A stretch of 64,000 nucleotides of DNA from Nonomuraea maritima. Lineage in GTDB: Bacteria > Actinomycetota > Actinomycetes > Streptosporangiales > Streptosporangiaceae. The notes beneath the pieces are model-generated. The model was not told the DNA's origin, made no database searches, and saw only the letters and a list, made by a program, of their open reading frames with translations. Below are positions 14,815 through 25,191 of the stretch, in pieces. Where the stretch lies: contig NZ_FNFB01000013.1 in NCBI RefSeq assembly GCF_900100395.1, forward strand, positions 124,001-188,000, in the 5' to 3' direction. The position numbers and the translations under genes were made by a program. Numbering within the stretch: position 1 is the first letter of the stretch; the number at the start of each line of letters is the position of its first letter.

Positions 14815-16173
14815 ATGCATGAGGAACAGCTCTATCGCGCGGCGTTGAGCGGCGACATCGAGACCGTGGGCAAGCTGCTCGCGAGCGGCGCCGACCCCGA
14901 CCGGCCCAGCGAGGCCGCACACGACGGCGGGGAGGGCGGTCTGCCCCTGTGCGCGGCCGCCGCCTGGGACCGCACCGAGGTGGCCGAGGCCCTGATCGCG
15001 GCCGGCGCCGACGTCAACGCCCGCGAGTCCGGCGGCTGGACCGCGCTGCTCTGGGCCGCCGCCAACGGCCACGCGGCCGTCGCAGGGGTGCTGATCGAGG
15101 CGGGCGCCGAGATCGACGCCACGAACGAGTCCGGCGACACCGCGCTGACGCTGGCCGCCCGGCGCGGCGCCCTGGGCGTGGTGCAGGTGCTGCTGGACGC
15201 CGGGGTCGACGCCGGCAAGTACGACGGCGACGGCGACACGCCGCTCCAGATCGCCGTCGACTGGGTGGGCGTGCACCTGGAGAGCGCGCTGCTCGACCAG
15301 ATCGAGCAGGAGGGCTGGGAGTACGTCGTCACCCGCCAGTACGCCAAGGACGGCACCGAGCTCGTCACCGTGTCGGGCCGCGCGCCCGACGGCTCACGGA
15401 GCGAGGAGGTGCAGGCCCAGCGCGGTCACGCGGCCGTCGCGACCCTGCTGGAGGAGGCCACCGACGTCTTCGTGCCGGTCGACCAGCTCGTGGCGCGCGC
15501 CCTGGCCCACCGCGACATCGACGAGGACGCCGAGACCTGGTGGATCGTGGCCGACACGCTCGCCAAGCGGGCCGACGAGACCACGTACGAGGCACTGGCC
15601 CGCCTGTGCATGAGCGAGGACGCCAGGGAGCGCGAGTTCGGCGTCGACGCGATCGCCCAGTTCGGCTTCTCCGACGGCGAGAAGCCGTACCTGGAGCGGA
15701 CGCTGCCGCTGCTGCAGAAGATGGTGACGACGGAGGCCAACCCGCAGGTGCTGCGGTCGGTCCTGGCGGCGCTCGGCCACCAGGGCGACCCGCGGGCGCT
15801 GCCGTCCGTGCTCGGCATCATCGGGCGGCCCGGCCACCAGCGCACGATCACCGACCCGATCGCGCTGGCCGACGTGCTGCCGCCCGACCACGAGGAGGGC
15901 CTGGCGCTGCTCGTCGCGATGTCGGAGGACGACGACGCGGAGATCCGCGACTGGGCGACCGCCGGGCTCGCCGGGCTCGCCGCCGACACACCCGCCATCA
16001 GGGAGGCCCTCGCGGCCCGGCTGGACGACTCCGACCTGCGTACGGTCGCCGAGGCCACGCGCGGCCTCGCGATCCGCGGCGACGAGCGTGCGGCGCGCGG
16101 CGCGGCGCGGGTGCTGGAGGAGTCCGACGACGAGTACGCCAGAGACCTCGTCACCCAGGCCGCGCACGAGTGA
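14815..16173 (+). CDS. Ankyrin-repeat and HEAT-like repeat protein
   Basis: 452 aa. Residues 1-140 contain four ankyrin repeats (for example LYRAALSGDIETVGKLLASG, then TALLWAAANGHAAVAGVLIEAG and TALTLAARRGALGVVQVLLDAG). From about residue 230 to the end, alpha-helical HEAT-like repeats are visible (VLRSVLAALGHQGDPRALPSV and later WATAGLAGLA). There is no signal peptide. It is probably a cytoplasmic protein-interaction scaffold. TAGGGT ends 7 bases before the ATG and no ribosome site is present, suggesting a leaderless mRNA. Confidence 0.9.
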   Translation: MHEEQLYRAALSGDIETVGKLLASGADPDRPSEAAHDGGEGGLPLCAAAAWDRTEVAEALIAAGADVNARESGGWTALLWAAANGHAAVAGVLIEAGAEIDATNESGDTALTLAARRGALGVVQVLLDAGVDAGKYDGDGDTPLQIAVDWVGVHLESALLDQIEQEGWEYVVTRQYAKDGTELVTVSGRAPDGSRSEEVQAQRGHAAVATLLEEATDVFVPVDQLVARALAHRDIDEDAETWWIVADTLAKRADETTYEALARLCMSEDAREREFGVDAIAQFGFSDGEKPYLERTLPLLQKMVTTEANPQVLRSVLAALGHQGDPRALPSVLGIIGRPGHQRTITDPIALADVLPPDHEEGLALLVAMSEDDDAEIRDWATAGLAGLAADTPAIREALAARLDDSDLRTVAEATRGLAIRGDERAARGAARVLEESDDEYARDLVTQAAHE

Positions 16174-16176
16174 GCG

Positions 16177-16752
16177 TCAGTCGCCGTTGAGCACGCGGGT
16201 CACCCAGTCGAGGGTGCCCGTGCGCAATGCCTCCTCGGCCAACCGCTTGCCGGTGGCGGTGGTGAGCGCGGCGAGCGAGCTGTCGATCCAGCCCTGCACG
16301 TTGCGGTGCCCCTGCTCGCGGTACTCCACGGCCTGGATGAGGCACTCCAGCTTGTCGGCGTCGCGCGCGCAGACGGCCTCGAGGCTGGTCTTCTCCTCGT
16401 ACTCGGCCACCGCGTCGCCCACCATGTCGGCCACGGCCGCCGGGATCCCGCGCACCTGGTCGGCGGTGACGTCCTCGTTGGAGGGCGGCTTGAGGTAGCG
16501 CTTGCCGATGTACGGGATGTCGGTGATGCGGGTTTCCTGCGTGTCGTGGAACAGGCTCATGAACGCCGCCCGCTGCGGGTCGGCGCCTTCCATCCTGGCG
16601 ATCACGGCCGCGATGACGGCCGCGCGGAACGAATGCTCGGCGATGCTCTCGGGATCGCGTACGCCTGCGACCAGCCAGCCGGTTCGCTTGTACCGCTTGA
16701 GCAGGCCGAACTCGTACAGAAGCCCTGCCAAGCCTGTCGCGTCGTCCGTCAC
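16177..16752 (-). CDS. HD-domain hydrolase (YfbR/5'-deoxynucleotidase-like)
   Basis: 191 aa. Metal ligands are His in SIAEHSFRAA (about residue 40), the His-Asp pair in FHDTQE (about 69-70), and Asp in ARDADKLE (about 132). The pattern matches the HD_3 family that includes YfbR nucleotidases. It is convergent with the ankyrin gene, with only 3 bases between stops. The substrate is not predictable beyond a phosphorylated nucleoside. Confidence 0.88.
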   Translation of the reverse strand: MTDDATGLAGLLYEFGLLKRYKRTGWLVAGVRDPESIAEHSFRAAVIAAVIARMEGADPQRAAFMSLFHDTQETRITDIPYIGKRYLKPPSNEDVTADQVRGIPAAVADMVGDAVAEYEEKTSLEAVCARDADKLECLIQAVEYREQGHRNVQGWIDSSLAALTTATGKRLAEEALRTGTLDWVTRVLNGD

Positions 16753-16845
16753 GAGGACCCCCTTTCCTCCTGCGCGGGACCGGTCGGCGGCTTCCGCCGC
16801 CGCGCCCCGCGCGCCGATCCGGCACGTCCGGCCGGTTAGTCACAG

Positions 16846-16878
16846 GATGCCGTGGCCGCGCACCGCGGCCACGGCATC
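16846..16878 (-). terminator. 15-bp perfect hairpin downstream of the hexapeptide-repeat gene
   Basis: GATGCCGTGGCCGCG pairs perfectly with CGCGGCCACGGCATC (16864-16878) around a 3-nt loop. It begins about 30 bases past the stop of the minus-strand repeat gene. Confidence 0.85.
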
Positions 16879-16908
16879 CGTCGTCGGTCGTCCTGCCCGG
16901 CGTCCTGT

Positions 16909-18063
16909 CTAGTACCGGACCTGGTCGCTGAACTTGTCGTGCGCACCGAACCAGTCGTCGCCGCCGAACTTGTCGCGCTCGTCGAACTTGTCGCGCTCGT
17001 CGAACTTGTCGCGCTCGTCGAACTTGTGGTCGGCGAACTTGTGGTGGTCACCGAACTTGTCGTGGTCGGCGAGCTTGTCGAGGTCGGCGAACCAGTCGCC
17101 GTCGAACTTGCCACCCTTGTCGAACTTGTCGCCCTTGTGGAACTTGTGGAACTTGTCGCCCTTGTCGAACTTGTGATGGTCGGCGAACTTGTCGTGGCGG
17201 CCGAACTTGTCCTGATCACCGAACCTGTCGTGGTCGGCGAACCCGTCCTCGCCGTCGAACCCGTCGTGGTCGGCGAACCTCTCGTGGTCGCCGAACCACT
17301 CGCCGCCGTCGAACCCGTCGTGGTCGCCGTGGTACCAGTCGTCCTCGCCGGACCAGTCGCGGTCGCGGAACCTGTCGTCGCCGAACCTGTCGTGATCACC
17401 GAACCTGTCGCGGTCGGCGAACTTGTCCTCGCCGCCGAACCAGTCGCCCTCGCCGTACCTCTCGTGGTCGCCGAACCACTCGCCGTCACCGTACCCGTCG
17501 TTGTCGCCGTACCCGTCGTTGTCGCCGTACCCGTCGTTGTCGCCGTACCCGTCGTGGTCGCCGTACCCGCCGTGGTCGCCGTGGTACCAGTCGTCGCCGG
17601 AGTTCTCGTCGCCGAACCACCCGCGATCAGGGTCCTCGTACCCCGTCCCGGAGTTCACCACCACGTCCTGCCTCACCCGCGTCTCGGGCGCCCGGAGGAT
17701 GATGGGCGGCTGGGTCATGGGCGCCGTCGCCGGGCGGACCCGGTGGTGATGGTCGTGGGCGTGGTCGTCACGCTTGTGAGCGACGTTGCGGTTGATGTTG
17801 TCGATGGTGATGCGGTAGTCGCGCCAGGCGCGCTTGTTGCGGCCGCCGCGCCACCCGCACTTGCGGCACCGCAGCAGCGGTTTCTCACCGGAGACGACCG
17901 CGGTGCCGGTCTGGACGACCGGAGCGGCCGTGCTCGCGCCGGCGGTGCCCTGCCCGAGAGGCAGAAGGCCGATGCCGGCGACCGCGACGACGGCGGCGGC
18001 GAGCCCGGCGACACGACGGCGAAGCGTCCTATGCGGATGCGAAGCGTGGAATTCTGGGTGCAT
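16909..18063 (-). CDS. Secreted hexapeptide-repeat protein of unknown family
   Basis: 384 aa. A signal peptide is clear: basic HPHRTLRRR, hydrophobic VAGLAAAVVAVAGIGLLPL, and cleavage after TAGA at about residue 43. A CRKC pair and a His-rich DDHAHDHHHR segment follow. From about residue 155 to the end the protein is almost only Asp, Gly, Lys, Phe, Tyr, Trp, His and Glu, built on a hexad close to D-[K/G/R]-[F/Y]-[G/A/D]-[D/E]-x: five DGYGD-type units, then units such as DKFADR and DRFGDH, and three exact DERDKF units. An aromatic residue recurs every six positions for most of about 230 residues. I chose ATG 18063 for its GGACGGA site and signal peptide. I do not recognise the family; metal binding or a phase-separating wall matrix is speculation. 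Confidence 0.8.
   Translation of the reverse strand: MHPEFHASHPHRTLRRRVAGLAAAVVAVAGIGLLPLGQGTAGASTAAPVVQTGTAVVSGEKPLLRCRKCGWRGGRNKRAWRDYRITIDNINRNVAHKRDDHAHDHHHRVRPATAPMTQPPIILRAPETRVRQDVVVNSGTGYEDPDRGWFGDENSGDDWYHGDHGGYGDHDGYGDNDGYGDNDGYGDNDGYGDGEWFGDHERYGEGDWFGGEDKFADRDRFGDHDRFGDDRFRDRDWSGEDDWYHGDHDGFDGGEWFGDHERFADHDGFDGEDGFADHDRFGDQDKFGRHDKFADHHKFDKGDKFHKFHKGDKFDKGGKFDGDWFADLDKLADHDKFGDHHKFADHKFDERDKFDERDKFDERDKFGGDDWFGAHDKFSDQVRY
16966..17019 (-). repeat. 3 exact 18-bp units in the repeat gene
   Basis: GAACTTGTCGCGCTCGTC occurs at 16966-16983, 16984-17001 and 17002-17019. On the minus strand each unit encodes one DERDKF hexad. Confidence 0.92.
17491..17580 (-). repeat. 5 x 18-bp units in the repeat gene
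   Basis: GTACCCGTCGTTGTCGCC is repeated exactly at 17491, 17509 and 17527, then with one or two changes at 17545 and 17563. Each unit encodes a GDNDGY/GDHDGY-type hexad. Confidence 0.92.
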
Positions 18064-18504
18064 TTTTCCGTCCATGGGTAGAGCGCCCCGATATCCGATG
18101 CCCATCTCACGGTGCATTCGGACCAGTGCGAACGTACCCATGCGCAGAATTCCATTTACCTCCACAACCTCCAACAACCCGTCAAATCATATGCGGTACG
18201 TACGCCTGCCACCCCAATCCCCAGGCCGCCTATGCCTTACAAAGCCGGTCGTATCCGACATATTCGTCAGGGATTTATTCGTGGATATTTCGCAAGTCGT
18301 CCTTTTTGTGGAATCACGTGCCAGAAAGAGCCGACAAGGATGTCCCGGGCGAGCCTTGAATCGCCTTCGGCGCCGCCGGGCGAGCGGACGTCCCCGGAAC
18401 CCGGCGCGGCAGGCGACCGCCGGACGGCGAGCGGGACGGCCCGCTGAGGTCACCCCTGCCGCTAGCGATAGGGTCGGAAATCCACAACGGAGGGAGCACA
18501 GACC
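18064..18504. other. 441-bp AT-richer intergenic region
   Basis: This divergent region carries the promoters of the hexapeptide-repeat gene (leftward) and the OsmC gene (rightward). From about 18170 to 18325 it is clearly less GC-rich than its surroundings. A well-placed GGAGGT lies before an ATG at 18155 on the minus strand, but that frame overlaps the repeat gene and lacks coding character. I see no RNA family signature. Confidence 0.6.
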
Positions 18505-18930
18505 ATGGCCACCACTCGTACCGCCACCACCCAGTGGAAGGGCGCCCTGCTCGACGGTTCCGGCACCGTGTCGCTCGACACGTCCGGCGTCGGCACGTTC
18601 GACGTCTCGTGGCCGTCGCGCGCCGAGGCCGCGAACGGCAAGACCTCGCCCGAGGAGCTCATCGCCGCCGCCCACTCGTCCTGCTTCTCGATGGCGCTGT
18701 CGCACGGGCTCGCCGGCGCGGGCACGCCGCCGGAGTCGCTGACGACCAGCGCCGACGTGACGTTCCAGCCGGGTGAGGGCATCACCGGCATCGTGCTCAC
18801 CGTGCGTGGCCACGTCCCCGGCCTGACCGCCGAGCAGTTCCAGGAGGCCGCCGAGAACGCCAAGGCCAACTGCCCGGTCAGCAAGGCGCTCGCCGGCACG
18901 ACCATCAGCCTCAAGGCCGAGCTTCTCTGA
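18505..18930 (+). CDS. OsmC-family peroxiredoxin
   Basis: 141 aa. It reduces organic hydroperoxides with two redox Cys: Cys60 in AAHSSCFSMALS and Cys123 in KANCPVSKAL, both intact. The start ATG 18505 has GGAGGGAG nine bases upstream. The length and N-terminus (QWKGALLDGSGTVSLD) match the OsmC rather than the Ohr subfamily. It stands alone. Confidence 0.94.
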   Translation: MATTRTATTQWKGALLDGSGTVSLDTSGVGTFDVSWPSRAEAANGKTSPEELIAAAHSSCFSMALSHGLAGAGTPPESLTTSADVTFQPGEGITGIVLTVRGHVPGLTAEQFQEAAENAKANCPVSKALAGTTISLKAELL

Positions 18931-19089
18931 ACAGGGCTCTCTTTCCTTTCCGCATTCCTTTCCGCGCGCCATCGGCGGCTCCGGCGTCCCCCCGGGCCGG
19001 ACGCCGGGCGCCGGGAGGGCGGCCTGTCACGCGAACCGTTCTCATCAACAAGAGACCAAGAGCACGTTCGCGTGCGACAATCGGGTCAC

Positions 19090-21222
<2,133 letters not shown>

Positions 21223-21230
21223 TCGTTCCT

Positions 21231-21328
21231 TACGGCTCGCGTCAGAACGCGCTGGCAGCCCGAAGCAGGAGCGTGAACGTACGGCTCGCGTCAGAACGCG
21301 CTGGCCGCGAGGAGCAGGAGCGTGAACG
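21231..21328. repeat. 49-bp tandem duplication of a gene 3' end
   Basis: 21231-21279 and 21280-21328 are 49-bp units differing at four positions. The right copy encodes the last 13 codons and stop of the minus-strand membrane gene; the left copy is a non-functional duplicate beyond its stop. Confidence 0.9.
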
Positions 21329-21689
21329 TGGCCACCCCGGCGAGGCCGTGCAGGGCGACCGCGAGCACCGGGAAGCCGCGCACGGCGTTGCCGTGCCGGC
21401 CGGCGCCGAGCCACCGCGTGGACATCGCGAAGCCCAGCAGCGCCGCCACCGCCAGGGCGCCGAACGCCGTCCACGCCAGCGCCCGGCTCCCCGTGAGGAG
21501 CCCGCCCGCCCAACACGCGAACGCCGCCACGGCGAGCGCCGGGTGGCCCACGACGAGGGCTCCGGGGAACCGCGTCACCTTCGCCCGGCGCGCGTCGCGG
21601 CGCTGACGGCCGCGCGGCAGCCAGGAGAGCAGGAGGTACGCGCCGGCGAGTGCGGCGATCGTCCATGACACGGCGGTGACCAGGCCCAC
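21291..21689 (-). CDS. Small four-helix membrane protein
   Basis: 132 aa with four hydrophobic segments at about residues 5-25, 50-68, 73-90 and 105-130, and a basic loop RGRQRRDARRAK. No catalytic motif is visible. It resembles small actinobacterial membrane proteins of unknown function. Its last 13 codons are duplicated directly downstream. Confidence 0.75.
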   Translation of the reverse strand: MGLVTAVSWTIAALAGAYLLLSWLPRGRQRRDARRAKVTRFPGALVVGHPALAVAAFACWAGGLLTGSRALAWTAFGALAVAALLGFAMSTRWLGAGRHGNAVRGFPVLAVALHGLAGVATFTLLLLAASAF

Positions 21690-21734
21690 GGGGGCACCCC
21701 CTCGGTCGACTGTCCGTCATTTGCACGTTAGGCC

Positions 21735-21767
21735 GGAAATTTCCGCATGTCCTGGGAAATGCGGAAA
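21735..21767. promoter_or_regulatory. Inverted repeats in a divergent promoter region
   Basis: GGAAATTTCC (21735-21744) is a perfect palindrome. TTTCCGCAT (21740-21748) pairs with ATGCGGAAA (21759-21767). They lie between the divergent small membrane gene and the RibD-like gene and could be operator sites. Confidence 0.45.
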
Positions 21768-21829
21768 CGCGCTGTCTGCCGCAAAACCCCCTGAGGCTGA
21801 TTGTCGGTGGCGTGTGCCAAGGTAGAGGA

Positions 21830-22588
21830 GTGCGGCGCATCTACCCCGACATACAAGACAACCCCGACATCGCGCAGGCGTACGCGTACCCCGCCGAGCG
21901 GCCGTGGCTGCGGCTCAACATGGTCGCCAGCGCCGACGGCGCGGCCTGGCTCGACGGGCGCTCGGGAGGGCTGTCCAGCAAGGGCGACAAGCGGATCTTC
22001 CAGACCCTGCGCGGGCTGGCCGACGTGATCGTCGCCGGCGCCGCGACCGTGCGCAAGGAGAGCTACGGCCCGGTCCCGCCGCGCGACTGGTGGGCGGAGC
22101 TGCGCGTGGGCCGTCCCACGGTGCCTCCCATCGCGGTGATCAGCCGCAGCCTCGCCCTCGACCTCGACGGCCCGCTGTTCACCGACGCCCCGAGCCGCAC
22201 GATCGTCATCACCTGCGACGACGCGCCCCTCGACCGGCGCGAGCTGGCGGCCGAGCGGTCCGACCTGATCGTCGCGGGCGACGACTGCGTCGACATGAAG
22301 CTCGCCGTGGCGGCGCTCCACGAACGCGGGCTGACCAGGGTGCTGTGCGAGGGCGGTCCGCGCATCAACGCTCAGCTGTCGGCCTGCGACCTGGTCGACG
22401 AGCTGTGCCTGTCGATCAGCCCCGTCCTGGTGGGCGGCGACGCGGCCCGCATCCAGAACGGCGAGCTCGCCAAGGTCCCACTCCAACTCACCCAGGTGCT
22501 CGAAGAGGAGGGGGTCCTCTTCTGCACGTACACGAGGGAGCGCAGCGATGACCGAACCGACGCGACAGGCCACGGTGGAGCCGTCTGA
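21830..22588 (+). CDS. RibD C-terminal-type pyrimidine reductase family protein
   Basis: 252 aa, a stand-alone dihydrofolate-reductase-like domain. Motifs are LRLNMVASADGAAWLDGRSG near residue 25, ADVIVAGAATVRKE, and VLCEGGPRINAQL. There is no deaminase domain, so it is probably a reductase for a riboflavin- or folate-type substrate rather than the full RibD. The start is uncertain (GTG 21830, with GTG 21812 as alternative). The 3' end overlaps the ligase gene by 41 bp, so the two are co-transcribed. Confidence 0.88.
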   Translation: MRRIYPDIQDNPDIAQAYAYPAERPWLRLNMVASADGAAWLDGRSGGLSSKGDKRIFQTLRGLADVIVAGAATVRKESYGPVPPRDWWAELRVGRPTVPPIAVISRSLALDLDGPLFTDAPSRTIVITCDDAPLDRRELAAERSDLIVAGDDCVDMKLAVAALHERGLTRVLCEGGPRINAQLSACDLVDELCLSISPVLVGGDAARIQNGELAKVPLQLTQVLEEEGVLFCTYTRERSDDRTDATGHGGAV

Positions 22589-23702
22589 GCCTGAGCCGGT
22601 GCCGAGCCTGCCGGTGCGTCCGCCGGTGGCGCCGATGCTGGCCAAGCCGGTCAAGGCCATGCCCAAGCAGGACGGCACCCTGTTCTACGAGCCGAAGTGG
22701 GACGGGTTCCGCTGCATCGTGTTCCGCGACGGCGACGAGGTCTACCTCGGCAGCCGCAACGAGCGGCCGTTCACGCGCTATTTCCCCGAGCTGATCGAGG
22801 CGGCGCGGGCCGAGCTGCCCGAGCGGTGCGTGATCGACGGCGAGATCGTGCTACCCGTGGGGGCGCAGCTCGACTTCGACGCGCTGCAGCAGCGCATCCA
22901 CCCGGCCAAGTCGCGGGTCACGATGCTGTCGGAACGCACGCCCGCCCAGTTCATCGCCTTCGACCTGCTGGCTCTCGGCGACGAGTCGCTGATGGAGACG
23001 CCGTTCGCCGAGCGGCGGGCCAGGCTGGAGAGCCTGTTTCCGCACAAGGGCGGCTCCTTCCGGCTGACCCCGGTGACGACCAGCGACGCGCAGGCTGCCG
23101 AGTGGTTCGAGACCTTCGAGGGCGCGGGCCTCGACGGCGTGATCGTCAAGCCGGGCGACCAGCCGTACGTGCCCGACAAGCGCACGATGTTCAAGGTCAA
23201 GCACGAACGCACGGCCGACGTGGTGGTCTGCGGCTACCGCGAGCACAAATCGGGCCCGATCGTCGGCTCGCTGCTGCTCGGCCTCTACGGCGACGACGGG
23301 CGGCTGCACCACGTGGGCGTGGCGGCGTCGTTCCCGATGAAGCGCCGGGCCGAGCTGGTCGAGGAGCTGAAGCCGTACCTCGCCGAGCTGAGCGAGCATC
23401 CCTGGGGGCACTGGGCCGAGCAGGCGGCGGCCACCGTGGGCCGGCCGTCGCCCGGCCCCGCGTCGGGCGGGCAGCGGGTGCCCGGGGCGGTGTCGCGGTG
23501 GAACGCCAAGAAAGACCTGTCGTTCATCCCGCTCCGGCCCGAGCTGGTGATGGAGGTCGCCTACGACCAGATGGAGGGCGACCGGTTCCGGCACACCGCG
23601 CAGTTCCGGCGGTGGCGGCCCGACCGTACGCCCGAGTCGTGCACTTATGAGCAGCTTGAGCGTCCAGTGAGTTACAACCTCGACGATATCCTTGCCCGCT
23701 GA
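22548..23702 (+). CDS. ligC: ATP-dependent DNA ligase (LigC type)
   Basis: 384 aa. The adenylation domain carries motif I EPKWDGFR with nucleophile Lys50, then VIDGEIVLP, and GVIVKPGDQPYV. An OB-fold follows, with LLLGLYGDDGRL and SRWNAKKDLSFIPLRPELVMEV. It lacks polymerase and nuclease domains, so it is LigC rather than full LigD. A separate LigD-type polymerase is at 32678-33679. No Ku gene is seen in the window. By family it acts in base-excision or end-joining repair. Confidence 0.92.
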   Translation: MTEPTRQATVEPSEPEPVPSLPVRPPVAPMLAKPVKAMPKQDGTLFYEPKWDGFRCIVFRDGDEVYLGSRNERPFTRYFPELIEAARAELPERCVIDGEIVLPVGAQLDFDALQQRIHPAKSRVTMLSERTPAQFIAFDLLALGDESLMETPFAERRARLESLFPHKGGSFRLTPVTTSDAQAAEWFETFEGAGLDGVIVKPGDQPYVPDKRTMFKVKHERTADVVVCGYREHKSGPIVGSLLLGLYGDDGRLHHVGVAASFPMKRRAELVEELKPYLAELSEHPWGHWAEQAAATVGRPSPGPASGGQRVPGAVSRWNAKKDLSFIPLRPELVMEVAYDQMEGDRFRHTAQFRRWRPDRTPESCTYEQLERPVSYNLDDILAR

Positions 23703-23720
23703 CTTCGATGGCGTTATATC
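23692..23720 (+). promoter_or_regulatory. Housekeeping-type promoter for a leaderless gene
   Basis: TTGCCC (23692-23697) and TATATC (23715-23720) are 17 bp apart. The GTG start at 23728 lies 7 bases after the -10, so the mRNA should begin at the start codon. The -35 overlaps the end of ligC. Confidence 0.78.
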
Positions 23721-23727
23721 TCGTTAC

Positions 23728-24075
23728 GTGAATACTGGTGATGAGCTTCGCGCCGCCGTGTCCGCCCGACGTGATCTCGGCCCCGACTTCGAGGACGCCG
23801 TCGTCGATTCGTTCCTCGACAAGATGGGGCAGGAGATCGACCGCCGGGTGGACGAACGGCTCGCCGCCGCCCCTGAGGCCGGCAAGGCGCGGGCGAGCAG
23901 CGGACCGTCCCAGGGGCAGCGGCTGGCCCTGGCGATCGTCTCCGTCTCGCTGGGCACGGTCGCCACGATGGTGCTCACCATCCTGGGCGACGGACGCGCG
24001 TACGCACTGGTGCCCATCTGGATCGGCATCCTCGTCATCAACGGCATCTTCAACGGCTCGAAAAGCAGGGGCTAG
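23728..24075 (+). CDS. Small membrane protein, leaderless
   Basis: 115 aa starting at GTG with NTGDELRAAVSARRDLG. A soluble helical N-terminal half (residues 1-55, EIDRRVDERLAAA) precedes two hydrophobic segments at about 68-85 (LALAIVSVSLGTVATMVL) and 95-110. The sequence resembles a small conserved actinobacterial membrane protein; no function is known. The promoter position argues for GTG 23728 over any upstream start. Confidence 0.8.
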   Translation: MNTGDELRAAVSARRDLGPDFEDAVVDSFLDKMGQEIDRRVDERLAAAPEAGKARASSGPSQGQRLALAIVSVSLGTVATMVLTILGDGRAYALVPIWIGILVINGIFNGSKSRG

Positions 24076-24359
24076 CTTGACTGCCGACCCGCCCAGCCGC
24101 AACACACCCCTGCCAGAACGCGCGCACCCGCCTGGCCGACCAGTGTTGATCTCCCGGGCGGGATGACCGACACCCCGGCCGGGGAAATCCCGGCCAGTCC
24201 GCCCACCCACACCACACCGCCCAGCCCGGCACCACACCACGCTGTACGTTGCCGGCCCGCCCACTCCGCACGGCCCGGCCGCAGGCCCCCCGCATCACCA
24301 CGGGCATGCCACGCTGGACTTTCTGTCGCCGGCGGGCCGGACCTGGTGGGGCTGAGCTG

Positions 24360-25067
24360 TCAGGTGAGCCAGATGAGGCCGGCGAAGCGGCCGCCGGGCT
24401 GTTCGCGGCGGTGGGAGTAGAGCTCGTCCGACTCGATCGTGCAGCGGGCGTCGTGGCGCACCTCGGGCAGCCCCGCTGCCCGCAGTTGCGCCTCGATACC
24501 GGCCCGCAGGTCGAGCGCGGGCGTGCCCCACGACGTCGTCGACCACGTCTGCGGCACCTTCGAGGCCACTCGTTCGCGCAGGTCGGCGGGCACCTCGTAG
24601 CAGCGGCCGCAGGCGCCTGGGCCGATCAGCGCGACCATCCGTTCCGGCTGCGCCCCCTTGGCCGCCATCGCCTCCACCAGCGCCGTCGCGACGCCCTCCT
24701 CCGTACCTGGACGGCCGGAGTGGGCGGCGCCGACCATGCGCGCCACGGGGTCGGCCACGAGCACCGCCGGACAGTCGGCGCCGAGCGAGGCGAGGGCCAG
24801 CCCTGGTTCGGTGGTGAACACCCCGTCCAGCGGCGGCGGGTCGTCCCCGAAGGGCTCGCTCACGTACGCGACGTCGGCGCTGTGGACCTGGCGCATGAAC
24901 ACCACGTCCCGCACACCCAGCTCGGCGACCAGACCCGCCCGGTTGGTTTGCACCGCGGCCGGGTCGTCGCCGACCGCGCCGCCGAGGTTGCGGGAGCCGT
25001 ACGGGGCGGCACTGACACCGCCGTTCCTGTCGGTGACGTGGACGTGGACGCCGGGGGCCAGCTGCAT
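24360..25067 (-). CDS. pgeF: Peptidoglycan editing factor PgeF (YfiH / DUF152)
   Basis: 235 aa. Zn ligands of the family are visible: His in MRQVHSADV (about residue 65), Cys in LGADCPAVLVADP (about 105), and His in VGAAHSGRPGT (about 122). PgeF removes misincorporated L-Ser from UDP-MurNAc peptides in E. coli; older labels are laccase or polyphenol oxidase. ATG 25067 was chosen to match family starts. It is not next to ftsZ as in many actinomycetes. Confidence 0.88.
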   Translation of the reverse strand: MQLAPGVHVHVTDRNGGVSAAPYGSRNLGGAVGDDPAAVQTNRAGLVAELGVRDVVFMRQVHSADVAYVSEPFGDDPPPLDGVFTTEPGLALASLGADCPAVLVADPVARMVGAAHSGRPGTEEGVATALVEAMAAKGAQPERMVALIGPGACGRCYEVPADLRERVASKVPQTWSTTSWGTPALDLRAGIEAQLRAAGLPEVRHDARCTIESDELYSHRREQPGGRFAGLIWLT

Positions 25068-25191
25068 GCCCCCGATCCTAGGCCACCCCACCGAACCCCT
25101 CGGCGCCCGCGCCAGGTCACCCCCGGAACCCCGGCCCGCATGAGTGTCGTCCAGCGCCACCCGTGGCCCGATCGGTGTCCTCGTGCCTGGC

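Noticed and set aside
16852..18081. Long plus-strand frame rich in VAELVALVELV-type repeats opposite the hexapeptide-repeat gene
   Set aside because: It is the antisense reading of the 18-bp repeats. The minus-strand frame has a signal peptide, ribosome site and terminator; this one has none.
17715..18155. Minus-strand frame starting at ATG 18155 behind GGAGGT
   Set aside because: The ribosome site is good, but the product (MEFCAWVRSHWSEC and onward) lacks coding character and overlaps the repeat gene in another frame. A short upstream leader cannot be excluded.
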